The position numbers were made by a program, and so were the translations under genes. The notes beneath the pieces are model-generated. The model worked only from the letters and a program-made list of their open reading frames with translations. It had not been told where the DNA came from and did no database searches. Shown piece after piece: positions 48,172-57,029 of a stretch of DNA of 64,000 bases. Position 1 is the stretch's first letter. Every line of letters begins with the position of its first letter. This stretch comes from an uncultured Clostridia bacterium (GTDB lineage: Bacteria > Bacillota > Clostridia > Oscillospirales > Ruminococcaceae), in NCBI GenBank assembly GCA_937906945.1, contig CALCUE010000016.1, positions 31,901 through 95,900 on the forward strand, written 5' to 3'.

Positions 48172-49539
48172 TCAGTCTTCGTAAAACGCTTCCGCGATTT
48201 CTTCAAAGCGCATCCCCCGGCTGGCTTTCAGCCAAACCATATCGCCTTCCCGGGCGATTTCCCGAAGCGTTTCGCTGAGTTTTTCTTTATTCTCAAAATA
48301 ATAAGCTTCCTTCATTCCCTCGGAAGAAGCGCCTTCCACCATGAAGCGGGAAAGTTCCCCGAAGCAAAGAAGCACGTTGGCGGCTTTAGCCGCCTGTTTA
48401 CCGGCTTCCCGATGGGCGTTTTCCGCCGTTTCTCCCAATTCGAGCATATCGCCGAGCACGGCGATCTTTTTCGCTCCTTCCGCCAGTTTTTGAGCACCAA
48501 GCGTTCTCATGGCGGCGCAAACCGAATCCGGGTTGGCGTTATAGCAGTCCTCCATGACCGTAACGCCCCGGCAGACTGTCTTCTTCTGACGCATTCCGGT
48601 CGCCTTAAAATCGGCAAGCGCCGCGGCACATTGTTTTGGAGGGATATCCACGGCGACACCGGCGCCAAAGCCGGCCAAAGCGTCGAGCACGTTGTGCTCA
48701 CCGATGCAGGGGATCTCAGCGTGATATCGTCCGTCTTTCGTGACGATATCGAATTCCGTCATTCCGTCATGCTCATGGATGTTCTGCGCCGTAATGTCCG
48801 CCGAGGTATCCTCTATGGCGTAAAAAACAACGTGGAAGTCCGGGAACACGACATCCCGCAGAAGATCATTATCTTTATTGAGAAGAAGCGTTCCGCCCTT
48901 GCGGAGTCCTTCGATGATCTCAAATTTCGCTTTTTTGATGTTTTCCCGGGAACCGAGGTGCTCAATATGGCAGGTCCCGATACAGGTGATGACCGCGACG
49001 TCCGGTTTGGCCGGAACGGTCAATTCCCGGATCTCTCCCGGCCAAAGCATTCCGAATTCGAGCACCATGGCTTCCATGGACTCATCAAGCTCCAAAATGG
49101 TTTTCGGAACACCGACCTCGTTGTTGAGGTTGTTTTCCGTCTTGAGCGTTTTATATTGGCTTTTAACTACGGCGGCCATCATTTCCCGGGTCGTCGTTTT
49201 TCCGACGCTTCCGGTAACGGCGAGCACCTTGGGGGAAAACTTGCTCCGATAAAGCCCGGCGATATCCAAAAACGCCTGTCTTGTCGTCGGAACATAGAGG
49301 ACGTGCTCGCTTTCATAATCGCCCTCTTTTTGGGCAACGGCAAAGGCGGCTCCCTTTTCCAAAGCGGTCTTAATGAAAGCGTGCCCGTCGAACCGTTCGC
49401 CACAAAGAGCCACAAAAAGGCTCCCCGGTTTCACGTCCCGGGAATCGGTACAGATCTCCGAAATTTCCACATCCGGGATCGTCATAGGACAGGTGGCGTG
49501 GATCGCTTCGGCGATCTCTCGAAGTTTTAAAGGAAGCAT
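48172..49539 (-). CDS. murF: UDP-MurNAc-tripeptide:D-Ala-D-Ala ligase MurF
   Basis: A 455-residue Mur ligase that adds the D-Ala-D-Ala dipeptide. ATP site is TGSVGKTTTREM; the middle region has GVPKTILELDESMEAMVLE, and the C-terminal domain DCYNANPDSV is diagnostic of MurF. It lies 17 bp after murE. Confidence 0.95.
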   Translation of the reverse strand: MLPLKLREIAEAIHATCPMTIPDVEISEICTDSRDVKPGSLFVALCGERFDGHAFIKTALEKGAAFAVAQKEGDYESEHVLYVPTTRQAFLDIAGLYRSKFSPKVLAVTGSVGKTTTREMMAAVVKSQYKTLKTENNLNNEVGVPKTILELDESMEAMVLEFGMLWPGEIRELTVPAKPDVAVITCIGTCHIEHLGSRENIKKAKFEIIEGLRKGGTLLLNKDNDLLRDVVFPDFHVVFYAIEDTSADITAQNIHEHDGMTEFDIVTKDGRYHAEIPCIGEHNVLDALAGFGAGVAVDIPPKQCAAALADFKATGMRQKKTVCRGVTVMEDCYNANPDSVCAAMRTLGAQKLAEGAKKIAVLGDMLELGETAENAHREAGKQAAKAANVLLCFGELSRFMVEGASSEGMKEAYYFENKEKLSETLREIAREGDMVWLKASRGMRFEEIAEAFYED

Positions 49540-49556
49540 AAATTTTCTCCTTTATG

Positions 49557-50993
49557 TCAGTTCATGGTTTCAAGAAGGTTCTGTACGATCACTTTTTCAT
49601 CGAAATAGATGGTACCGAAGTCCAGCACCTGATAATCCTCGTGACCTTTTCCGGCCAGAAGGAGCACGTCGCCGGGCTTACTGTGTTCCAACGCCCATTT
49701 TATGGCTTTATAGCGGTCCGGTTCGTAATAAAACGGCGTACCGGAGGCTTCCAACGTCGGAAGCGTGTCGGCGGTGATCTGTTCCACGGCTTCTTCTCTG
49801 GGATTATCGCTGGTAAAAATCACGAAATCGGATTTTCCGGCAACGGCGGCGGCCATCTGGGGCCGTTTGGTCCGGTCACGGCGTCCGGCACAGCCGAACA
49901 GCGTCACCACCCGTCCCTCGGTACATTCCCGAATGGAGGTCAGCACCTTTTCCAAGGCGTCCGGACCGTGGGCGAAGTCCCGGATGACTGTAAAATCCCG
50001 TCCGGTCGGAATGACTTCCATTCTTCCCTTGACTCCGGTGCAGGTGTTGAGCGCTTCCACCGTTTCGTCAAAAGAAAGACCGGTATTCATGGCGGCGCAA
50101 GCCGCCAGCATGGCGTTGGAAACGGAAAAGCGTCCCGGCATCGCGAATTTCACCCGTCCGATGATCCCATTCCCCACCATGGCGAACCGACAGCCGTCGG
50201 CGGAGTTCTTGATGTCATGAGCGGTAAAATCCGCCGTACGGTCCTGCACGGAAACGGTGGTCTTCGGGCAGGTGACCTCTTTGGCCAGAATTTTTCCGTA
50301 TTCGTCATCCACGCTGATCACCGCGTGGTCGCAAAGCTCGAATAATTTTTTCTTCGCGTTAAAATAGTTTTCCATGGTGCCGTGATAGTCCAGATGGTCC
50401 TGCGTCAGGTTCGTAAAGACCGCTGTCTCGAAATGACAGCCCCAGACCCGGTACTGATCCAGCGCCTGAGAGGACGTTTCCATCACGACATAGTCACACC
50501 CGGCGGAAACCATCCGGGCAAAAAGCACGTGAAGCTCGGCTGGATCCGGCGTCGTGTATTTGGCCGGGAGCACCACGTCCCCAATGACGTTCTGAATGGT
50601 GCCGATGAGGCCGACTTTTTTGCCCTTCGCTTCCAGAATATGTTTGATAAGGTAGGTGATCGTTGTTTTTCCATTGGTCCCGGTGACGCCGATCAGTTTC
50701 ATTTTCTCCGCCGGACGTCCGTGAATGTTGGCGCACATCATGGCGTAAGCCGCGCGGGAATTTTCCACCAGTACCTGATTTTCAAGACCGGTATCCCGCT
50801 CCGCCACGACCCAGGCAGCGCCGTTTCGCACCGCCGCTTTGGCGTATTCGTGTCCGTCAATGGTCCCGCCTTTTACGCAGACGAAGACGCTTCCTCCCTC
50901 CACGCGGCGGGAATCGCAAGTCACGTCCTTGATCTCACGATCCGTGATTGTTCCTTGATATGCAACGTCCCTCAACAGTTCGGATAAGAGCAA
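49557..50993 (-). CDS. murE: UDP-MurNAc-L-Ala-D-Glu:meso-diaminopimelate ligase MurE
   Basis: A 478-residue Mur ligase adding the third amino acid. ATP site GVTGTNGKTTITYL, the TTPDPAELH segment and DFAHGPDALEKVL (usual DYAHTPD) are present. FTSDNPREE gives the DNPR motif typical of meso-diaminopimelate-specific enzymes, so the wall is probably DAP type. The TTG start at 50993 follows GGAGGTGAT. Confidence 0.95.
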   Translation of the reverse strand: MLLSELLRDVAYQGTITDREIKDVTCDSRRVEGGSVFVCVKGGTIDGHEYAKAAVRNGAAWVVAERDTGLENQVLVENSRAAYAMMCANIHGRPAEKMKLIGVTGTNGKTTITYLIKHILEAKGKKVGLIGTIQNVIGDVVLPAKYTTPDPAELHVLFARMVSAGCDYVVMETSSQALDQYRVWGCHFETAVFTNLTQDHLDYHGTMENYFNAKKKLFELCDHAVISVDDEYGKILAKEVTCPKTTVSVQDRTADFTAHDIKNSADGCRFAMVGNGIIGRVKFAMPGRFSVSNAMLAACAAMNTGLSFDETVEALNTCTGVKGRMEVIPTGRDFTVIRDFAHGPDALEKVLTSIRECTEGRVVTLFGCAGRRDRTKRPQMAAAVAGKSDFVIFTSDNPREEAVEQITADTLPTLEASGTPFYYEPDRYKAIKWALEHSKPGDVLLLAGKGHEDYQVLDFGTIYFDEKVIVQNLLETMN

Positions 50994-51030
50994 GGGATCA
51001 CCTCCAAAAAATTTCGTAAATTGCTAAAAA

Positions 51031-53262
51031 TCAGTTTTGGCCGCCGTCTGTTCCGACCGTAAAGGTCACTTCAACGACTGTACCCGGATAGGCCGGCGTC
51101 CCGGGCAGCGGATTCTGACTGTAAGCCACCTGGTTTTCCGCCGATTCGCTGACGCCGACCAACTTCAGCTTCAGTCCTTTTCCGATAATGATCGTATTGA
51201 CTTCCGTCACGGATTTACCCGTCACATCCGGCACCTCGATCTCCTGCGGGATCAGTGATTCGTCCGTGTAAAGAGTGACCGTCGCGCCGGCGGAGATCTT
51301 CGATTTGGCCTCCGGGAACTGGGCCACGACCGTCGTGCCTTCCCCGACGACGCTGACTGAATAGCCCTGAAGACGAAGGGTCGTCATAGCGTCGTGAACG
51401 ATCTGACCGGTGACATCCTTGACTTTTCCGCTCATAGCTTCCAGTTCCTCATCGGTGTAGTTCGGCTCAATGCCCATATAGGGCAGGATATCCGCCAGCA
51501 TCGCGCCGACGACCGGAGCCGCGACAACGGAGCCATAGGGGTTTTCCATCTGTGCCTCGTCCAGAAGCATCAGCACCACGATCTGTGGATCATCAATAGG
51601 CGCTACAGCCAGGAAGGACGATACGTATTTATCAACGGTGCCGTCCTCACTCAGTTTATCCAGTTTTTCCGACGTACCGGTCTTGCCGCCGATGCGGTAT
51701 CCCGGAATGGCCGCTGTGCGTCCGGAACCGACGGAAACGACCTGTTCCAGAAGAAGCCGGACCACTTCCGATGTATCCGATGAAATGACCTGACGAACCA
51801 GCGTCGGCTCGTTCTGCTGAATGACCGTTCCGTCCTGCGAGACGATCCGGTCCACGATGTACGGTTTATAGAGATAACCGCCGTTGACTGCCGCAGAAAC
51901 CGCCGTGATCAACTGGATCGGTGTGACCTTAAAGGTCTGGCCAAAGGAGCTGGTCGCGAGGTTGATCTCCATCATGCTTTTCGGGTTATGGTAGATACTG
52001 CCGGATTCACCGGGAAGATCGACCCCGGTGGGCTCGGTAAGGCCGAACGCCTCAAAGTAGTTGTTGAAAATGGTGGAACCCATGCGAAGACCAATGGTGA
52101 TAAAAGCCGGGTTGCAGGAGTTCTGAATGGCTTCCGCCAACGTCTGATGGCCGTGTCCGTAAACGTTCCAACAGTGGATCTTTCGGTCGGCCACTTCAAT
52201 ATAGCCGCCGCAGTCGAACGTATCGTTGACGGTAATGGCGTTGCTGTCCAACGCCGCCGAAACCGTGATGATCTTAAAAACAGAACCGGGCTCATAGGGG
52301 TCCGAAACCGCTTTGTTACGCCACTGTTTATATTGAGCCTCTTTCAAAGCGTCGTTCTGTTCCTCTTCGGGAAGAGCGTCAATGGCCTCTCTGACCGAAT
52401 CGGAAACGTCCACGTAATTGTTGGGGTCAAAGTCGCCCTTCGTCGCCATCGCGAGAATCTTCGCGGTTTTGGCGTCCATCACGATACAGGCGGCGCCCTC
52501 TTTCACGGCGTGCTCTTTCACGGCCAGTTCCAGATGTTTTTCCACGAAGTACTGGATCCCGTCATCCAGCGTCGTATAAACATCGTTGCCGTCCACCGAG
52601 GAATACAGTTCCTCGTAACCATCCGGCATATCGGTGCCCCAGGCGTTCTTGGCGGAAATCAGTTTGCCCGGCGTTCCGGAAAGAACGCTGTTATAATAGG
52701 CTTCCAGTCCGTAAGCGCCGGTGTTCTCGGCGTTGACAAAACCAACGACCTGCGCCGCGAAGTTTTCATAAGGGTACGAACGGGAAACGTCTTCAATGAG
52801 GTTGATCGCCCGAATGTCGTTGTTGTCGGCGAAAGTCGCCACTTCCTCAAAAAGTGCCCGGTTCACACGGGTTTTGATAACCTGATAATAGTTGTCCCGG
52901 TTGCATTTTTCCCGGATATAGTCTTCGCTGATATCCAGAATGTCGGCAAGACCGGAAATAATGACTTCTTTCTGCGCTTCGTTGGCAATATCTCTCGGCG
53001 AGACGCAAACCGTCCACGCCATGGAGCTCATGGCCAACGCGTTGCCGTTCCGGTCATAAATCGTTCCCCGTCCGGGCGAAATTTCCGTCGTTCGCAGCTG
53101 ACTGGCCGAAGCCTGCCGCTGATATTCCTCCGCGTCCAGGATCTGGATCTGGAACAGACGGAAAATCAGAAACGAAAATCCGAAGAGGACAACGACGATC
53201 GCCGCCCACAGAATTCGTTTTCTTATGTAAGTGTGTGTTGAAATCTGTTCTTTTTTCGACAC
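51031..53262 (-). CDS. Penicillin-binding transpeptidase with PASTA domains (FtsI/SpoVD type)
   Basis: A 743-residue class B PBP with one membrane segment (about 14-35) and an N-terminal dimerisation domain. The transpeptidase motifs are SVFK (active Ser), SCN and KTGTSEK. Two PASTA domains end it (DVTGQIVHDAMTTLRLQGYSV and DVTGKSVTEVNTIIIGKGLKL). PASTA-bearing class B PBPs in this position are FtsI (PBP2b) or, in spore formers, SpoVD. It works with the SEDS partner encoded downstream. The GTG start at 53262 follows AAAAGGAG; ftsL precedes it with a 112-bp gap containing a hairpin. Confidence 0.93.
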   Translation of the reverse strand: MSKKEQISTHTYIRKRILWAAIVVVLFGFSFLIFRLFQIQILDAEEYQRQASASQLRTTEISPGRGTIYDRNGNALAMSSMAWTVCVSPRDIANEAQKEVIISGLADILDISEDYIREKCNRDNYYQVIKTRVNRALFEEVATFADNNDIRAINLIEDVSRSYPYENFAAQVVGFVNAENTGAYGLEAYYNSVLSGTPGKLISAKNAWGTDMPDGYEELYSSVDGNDVYTTLDDGIQYFVEKHLELAVKEHAVKEGAACIVMDAKTAKILAMATKGDFDPNNYVDVSDSVREAIDALPEEEQNDALKEAQYKQWRNKAVSDPYEPGSVFKIITVSAALDSNAITVNDTFDCGGYIEVADRKIHCWNVYGHGHQTLAEAIQNSCNPAFITIGLRMGSTIFNNYFEAFGLTEPTGVDLPGESGSIYHNPKSMMEINLATSSFGQTFKVTPIQLITAVSAAVNGGYLYKPYIVDRIVSQDGTVIQQNEPTLVRQVISSDTSEVVRLLLEQVVSVGSGRTAAIPGYRIGGKTGTSEKLDKLSEDGTVDKYVSSFLAVAPIDDPQIVVLMLLDEAQMENPYGSVVAAPVVGAMLADILPYMGIEPNYTDEELEAMSGKVKDVTGQIVHDAMTTLRLQGYSVSVVGEGTTVVAQFPEAKSKISAGATVTLYTDESLIPQEIEVPDVTGKSVTEVNTIIIGKGLKLKLVGVSESAENQVAYSQNPLPGTPAYPGTVVEVTFTVGTDGGQN

Positions 53263-53321
53263 TTTTTTCTCCTTTTGGCCCGTGTTTCGCCATAAATCGA
53301 CGGTCCCCTAATTATGGAAAC

Positions 53322-53357
53322 AGCGCCGTCAGCCGAAAAGGTGGCACAGACGGCGCT
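53322..53357. other. Hairpin in the ftsL-ftsI gap
   Basis: A 9-bp stem AGCGCCGTC / GACGGCGCT around an 18-nt centre with its own short GCC/GGC pairing and no T tract. It sits in the only sizeable gap of the division cluster, so it may be a processing or differential-expression element. Confidence 0.45.
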
Positions 53358-53374
53358 ACATGTTATCTTATGTT

Positions 53375-53860
53375 TCAGAAAGGCAAGTATTCCAGAGCTT
53401 TATCGACAAATTCCTGCCAATATTCTTTCAGCAGATATTTGCCGCCGGTTTTTGCTACCGTAATCTCATCCTTGCCGGTGAGATTGACGTATTCGATCTG
53501 ACTGGAATCAATTTTGGAAAGGCCAAGACTTTTTTCCGCCGCTTCCTCCAACGTTTTGATGGAGGTGCTGGCTTCCAGTTCCGCTCCCAGACGCATATAT
53601 TCCGTATCCAGCGTACCAATGAGGGATTCGTATTCGTTCGTCTCGGCGGTCAGTTCCGTCAAAACAACCTGACTGTAAATCATGACCGTCGCGATAACAA
53701 CGACCAGAACCGCGCCCATGATCAGTTTGACCGGTGCCACCACTTTTTCCTGACGGCGGTTTTTGATGAGGCGCAGGGAACTGGCTTTCAGTTCCTCGTC
53801 GTGTTCCTCTTCCGTCTTTGCCGCGAAATTATCGAGATCATAGGCCAACTCAGCAGACAA
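53375..53860 (-). CDS. ftsL: Cell division protein FtsL
   Basis: A 161-residue protein with a cytoplasmic N-tail (about 55), one membrane helix (KLIMGAVLVVVIATVMIYSQVVL) and an extracytoplasmic coiled coil. Position between rsmH and the PBP and the LGLSKIDSSQIEYV end segment fit FtsL. Start is TTG with AAAGGAGG upstream. The sequence is only weakly conserved, so the call rests on topology and position. Confidence 0.82.
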   Translation of the reverse strand: MSAELAYDLDNFAAKTEEEHDEELKASSLRLIKNRRQEKVVAPVKLIMGAVLVVVIATVMIYSQVVLTELTAETNEYESLIGTLDTEYMRLGAELEASTSIKTLEEAAEKSLGLSKIDSSQIEYVNLTGKDEITVAKTGGKYLLKEYWQEFVDKALEYLPF

Positions 53861-53875
53861 GGCAAAAGCCTCCTT

Positions 53876-54811
53876 TTATAACTTCTCAATGACTCGAAGC
53901 TTGGCGCTTCGGCTTCTGTGGTTGATTTCCAGTTCCTCTTCCGTCGGCTCAATGGGCTTTCGGTTGACAAGCTGTCCTTTCGGCTTTCGGCCACAGACAC
54001 ACACCGGAAATTCCGGCGGGCAGATACATCCTTTGGTGTAATCGGCAAACGCTTTTTTCACCATTCGGTCCTCCAACGAGTGGAACGTGATGATGGCGAA
54101 GCGTCCGCCCGGCGCTAACCGTTCGAAAGCCCGGTCCAACGCTTCCGAAAGACGGTCCAGTTCGCCGTTGACGGCGATCCGGAGCGCCTGAAACGTTTTT
54201 CTGGCCGGATGACCGCCGTCCCTTCTGGCAGCCGCCGGAACCGCGTTCCGAACGATCTCCGCCAGTTCCGTGGTCGTTTCGATGGGCTTTTGTTCTCTTG
54301 CCTCCACAATCGCGTTCACAATGCGGGGCGTAAACTTTTCTTCTCCGTAATCGTAAAGGATCTTGGCCAGTTCCGCTCCGCTGGCCTTGTTGACAAGGTC
54401 ATAAGCGGAAAGACCTTCCTGGCTCATTCTCATATCAAGGGGCGCTTCATAGTGATAACTGAAGCCCCGCTCGGCGTCGTCCAGCTGATGGGAGCTGACT
54501 CCCAGGTCCAAAAGGACGCCATCCACTTTATCAATGCCTAACCGGTCGAGGACCGCCGGGATATCGGCGAAGTCCGAATGGACGACTGTCGCGCACGGAT
54601 AAGGCGAAAGGCGTTCCGTCGCGATAGCCACGGCATCCGGATCCTTATCCAAAGCGATCAGTCTTCCCGTTGTCAGCCGTTTGGCGATCTCCGAGGAATG
54701 ACCGGCGCCGCCGGCTGTTCCATCCACATAAATTCCATCCGGCTTTATATTCAATCCGTCAATGCTCTCGTTCAGAAGAACGGAAACATGGTGAAAATCT
54801 ATCTCGCTCAT
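53876..54811 (-). CDS. rsmH: 16S rRNA C1402 N4-methyltransferase RsmH
   Basis: A 311-residue Rossmann methyltransferase. SAM motif GTAGGAGHS, the LGVSSHQLDDAERGFSY stretch, the GGRFAIITFHSLEDRMVK region and a Cys-rich CICPPEFPVCVCGRKP-type end are characteristic. It methylates C1402 in the decoding centre. It is the second gene of the cluster, 8 bp from mraZ. Confidence 0.95.
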   Translation of the reverse strand: MSEIDFHHVSVLLNESIDGLNIKPDGIYVDGTAGGAGHSSEIAKRLTTGRLIALDKDPDAVAIATERLSPYPCATVVHSDFADIPAVLDRLGIDKVDGVLLDLGVSSHQLDDAERGFSYHYEAPLDMRMSQEGLSAYDLVNKASGAELAKILYDYGEEKFTPRIVNAIVEAREQKPIETTTELAEIVRNAVPAAARRDGGHPARKTFQALRIAVNGELDRLSEALDRAFERLAPGGRFAIITFHSLEDRMVKKAFADYTKGCICPPEFPVCVCGRKPKGQLVNRKPIEPTEEELEINHRSRSAKLRVIEKL

Positions 54812-54819
54812 TGTTTGCC

Positions 54820-55239
54820 TCAGAAGCCCAGTTCATCCATCGCTTCCGCGATCATGTCAGAATCCAAACGGTTGCTCCGTTCCGTCCAGGCCTCTTTATC
54901 CCAGATCTCCACGTGGTCGGAAGCGCCGATCACGGCGATCTCCTTGTTGAGATTGGCGTGGAGGCGAAGGGTCGGACTGACAAGAACCCGTCCCTGCTTG
55001 TCCGACGTGACGATGGTCGCGCTGGAAAACATAAAGCGCTTGAGGTCACGGGCTTTCGCCTGCGGAAGACCGGCGACCTTTTCGCTGATGCGTTCCCACT
55101 GTTCCATGGAATAAGCGGAAAGGCAGCCATCCAGTCCTTTGGTCAGAACGAACTGTTCGCCCAGTTCTTCCCGAAGCTTCGCCGGAAAATTGACACGGCC
55201 CTTTTCGTCCAGGTTGTGAAAATATTCGCCAATGTACAA
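54820..55239 (-). CDS. mraZ: Transcriptional regulator MraZ
   Basis: A 139-residue AbrB-fold regulator with two SpoVT-like repeats; GEYFHNLDEKGRVNFPAKLR and SDKQGRVLVSPTLR carry the conserved D-x3-GR motif. It represses the division cluster. The TTG at 55239 is chosen because GGAGGGGAG lies 7 bp before it and MraZ proteins normally begin here; the frame upstream to 55380 runs through the promoter and operator, so it is rejected. First gene of the cluster. Confidence 0.95.
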   Translation of the reverse strand: MYIGEYFHNLDEKGRVNFPAKLREELGEQFVLTKGLDGCLSAYSMEQWERISEKVAGLPQAKARDLKRFMFSSATIVTSDKQGRVLVSPTLRLHANLNKEIAVIGASDHVEIWDKEAWTERSNRLDSDMIAEAMDELGF

Positions 55240-55285
55240 GCTGTCTCCCCTCCTCTCCATTTTCGATGTGTTTTCAGGGAATTTA

Positions 55286-55310
55286 ATCCATTTTTCCCCA
55301 CATCTCACCA
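55286..55310 (-). promoter_or_regulatory. MraZ operator: three TGG repeats at 10-bp spacing
   Basis: On the minus strand TGGTG (55310-55306), TGGGG (55300-55296) and TGGAT (55290-55286), each start exactly 10 bp apart, just downstream of the promoter. This is the known MraZ repeat arrangement. Confidence 0.8.
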
Positions 55311-55317
55311 CATCTAT

Positions 55318-55346
55318 ATTATAATAGAGAACGCCCGAAAATGCAA
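55318..55346 (-). promoter_or_regulatory. Promoter of the mraZ division cluster
   Basis: Minus strand TTGCAT (55346-55341), 17 bp, TATAAT (55323-55318). The transcription start falls at the MraZ repeats. Confidence 0.75.
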
Positions 55347-55393
55347 GTGTTTTTCTTCTGTTTTTGAAAATAATCTTCATCTTTTTTCGGCAT

Positions 55394-55428
55394 AAAAAAA
55401 GCCCCTGCCTTACGGCAGGGGCTTTTTG
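55394..55428 (-). terminator. Intrinsic terminator after the coiled-coil gene
   Basis: AAAAAGCCCCTGCC / GGCAGGGGCTTTTT with a TTAC loop and a following T7 on the minus strand; insulates this operon from the mraZ promoter. Confidence 0.88.
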
Positions 55429-55436
55429 CCAAACGC

Positions 55437-55913
55437 TTATTGCTGCGTTGTCTGCTGGTTTTTCTGCTGTTGCTGACGGAAAGCGAGCCGGGTATTTTTG
55501 ACCTCGTTCATCGAGGAAGCCAGCGATTCTTCAGTGTTTTTCAAAATGCCGTCCACAAAATCTTTGGCGGACTGACGCATTTCATAGCTCTGCTGCTGCG
55601 CCTGCTGAAGAATTTCATTGGCGCGGTTCTTGCTTTGCCGAACGATCTCTTCCTCATCCACAAGAGCGGCCGCCCGTTTTTCGGCGCGGGCAATAATGGC
55701 CTCTCCCTCTTTTTTGGCTTCTTCCACAATGGTCGTGCGGTCAGCCACAATGGACTGCGCCTGGCGGATCTCCGTCGGCAGGTTAAGACGCACGTCATCC
55801 AACAGCTCACGGACTTTGTCGGCGTCAACGACGCAGCGTCCGCCCGTCAGCGGAAGCGACCAGGAACGGTCGATCAATTCATCCAGCTGATCCAGAATTT
55901 CTTCAATAGACAT
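55437..55913 (-). CDS. Coiled-coil protein, ATP synthase B/H-subunit-like, unknown
   Basis: 158 residues, almost all helical. An opening MSIEEILDQLDELIDRSWSLPLTGGRCVVD is followed by a long coiled coil with AEKRAAALVDEEEIVRQSKNRANEILQQAQQQ heptads and a Gln-rich C-terminus. Such proteins beside coaD and rsmD in clostridia resemble V-type ATPase H/peripheral stalk helices or DivIVA tails, but no function is known. The ATG at 55913 follows GGAGGGAAG; a first ATG at 55928 lies too close to the coaD end. It is the last gene of the rsmD-coaD operon. Confidence 0.7.
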   Translation of the reverse strand: MSIEEILDQLDELIDRSWSLPLTGGRCVVDADKVRELLDDVRLNLPTEIRQAQSIVADRTTIVEEAKKEGEAIIARAEKRAAALVDEEEIVRQSKNRANEILQQAQQQSYEMRQSAKDFVDGILKNTEESLASSMNEVKNTRLAFRQQQQKNQQTTQQ

Positions 55914-55940
55914 TTTTCTTCCCTCCATGTATTTCGTTCT

Positions 55941-56420
55941 TTATTTTTTCAGTTTCTGATTGACGATATCCACGATCTCCCCGGGAACGAAAGGAGAAAT
56001 ATCCCCGCCGTAGGCCGCCACCTGGCGGACCAGGCTGGAGCTTACGTACATATTCTCCGGTTTCCCGGTCAAAAACACCGTTTCCGCGCCGGGAGCCAAC
56101 GCTTTGTTGGCAAGCGCCATCGGAAACTCATAATCAAAATCCGACGCCGAGCGAAGTCCTTTCACAATGGCGTCCACGTGGTTTTCCCTCACGTAATCGG
56201 CCAACAGGCCGCAAAAACTTTCCACCCGAACTTTTTTGTTGTCACCGAGAGAGCGCCGGATCATCTCGCACCGTTCCTCCAAGGTAAACAGACACTTTTT
56301 ATCGGGATTTTCTACCACGAGCACGACCACTTCATCAAAAAGCGCCGCCGCCCGCTCAAAAATATCCAGATGTCCTTTGGTCACCGGGCAAAAGCTACCC
56401 GGACAAATCGCTTTTTTCAT
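55941..56420 (-). CDS. coaD: Phosphopantetheine adenylyltransferase
   Basis: A 159-residue nucleotidyltransferase that makes dephospho-CoA from phosphopantetheine and ATP. The T-x-GH motif is GSFCPVTKGHLDIF and the ending YVSSSLVRQVAAYGGDIS includes the ISS-type signature. It is co-transcribed with rsmD (3 bp gap). Confidence 0.93.
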   Translation of the reverse strand: MKKAICPGSFCPVTKGHLDIFERAAALFDEVVVLVVENPDKKCLFTLEERCEMIRRSLGDNKKVRVESFCGLLADYVRENHVDAIVKGLRSASDFDYEFPMALANKALAPGAETVFLTGKPENMYVSSSLVRQVAAYGGDISPFVPGEIVDIVNQKLKK

Positions 56421-56423
56421 CGG

Positions 56424-56969
56424 TTATTCTTCGTCCTTCACATAGGACACCACTTTCGTGCGTCCATAGCGATATTCCTTACATTTTGTCAGTTGTCCCA
56501 CCGTTTCCGGAAGGTCGATCTCCTTGGACGTTTCGCAAAAGACCCGTCCGCCTTGCCGCATCACTTTGGAAACCAGCGGCAACACGACTGGAAGCTGTTC
56601 CGCCGCGTAGGGTGGATCCAGAAACGCCAGGTCGAACCGTTCCATCGCGCCGGAAAGATACAGCGTCGCGTCCGTTGTTTTGACACGGGCCCTGTCAGCA
56701 AAGCCGCAGGTCTTGATGTTTTCCGAAATACACTTCTGCGCCTCTTTCGAGGTATCGACAAACACCGCCGTTTTCGCTCCACGGGAAAGAGCCTCGATCC
56801 CCAGTTGGCCGGAACCGGCAAAAAGGTCGAGCACGTCCGCTTCCTCTATATAAAACTGAATGGCCGAAAAGAGCGCCTCTTTGACTTTTTCACCGGTGGG
56901 ACGAGTAACGTCCTTTCCGTCCGGTGTAACAAGGCGGCGTCCTTTTGCCGTTCCCGTAATGACTCTCAT
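56424..56969 (-). CDS. rsmD: 16S rRNA G966 N2-methyltransferase RsmD
   Basis: A 181-residue methyltransferase. TAKGRRL, the SAM motif LDLFAGSGQLGIEALSRGA and LDPPY are diagnostic. It heads the rsmD-coaD operon and has its own promoter at 56999-57027. Confidence 0.92.
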   Translation of the reverse strand: MRVITGTAKGRRLVTPDGKDVTRPTGEKVKEALFSAIQFYIEEADVLDLFAGSGQLGIEALSRGAKTAVFVDTSKEAQKCISENIKTCGFADRARVKTTDATLYLSGAMERFDLAFLDPPYAAEQLPVVLPLVSKVMRQGGRVFCETSKEIDLPETVGQLTKCKEYRYGRTKVVSYVKDEE

Positions 56970-56998
56970 CGTTTTTTCCTCCTCGCTAGGGTACTTCT

Positions 56999-57027
56999 AT
57001 TATCCTATTTTCCGACGGAAAAGTCAA
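56999..57027 (-). promoter_or_regulatory. Promoter of rsmD-coaD
   Basis: Minus strand TTGACT (57027-57022), 17 bp, GATAAT (57004-56999). It touches the uvrC stop codon upstream. Confidence 0.65.
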
Positions 57028-57029
57028 TG

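Noticed and set aside
55240..55380. Upstream ATG start for MraZ
   Set aside because: The extension covers the promoter and MraZ operator; the TTG start gives the usual N-terminus.
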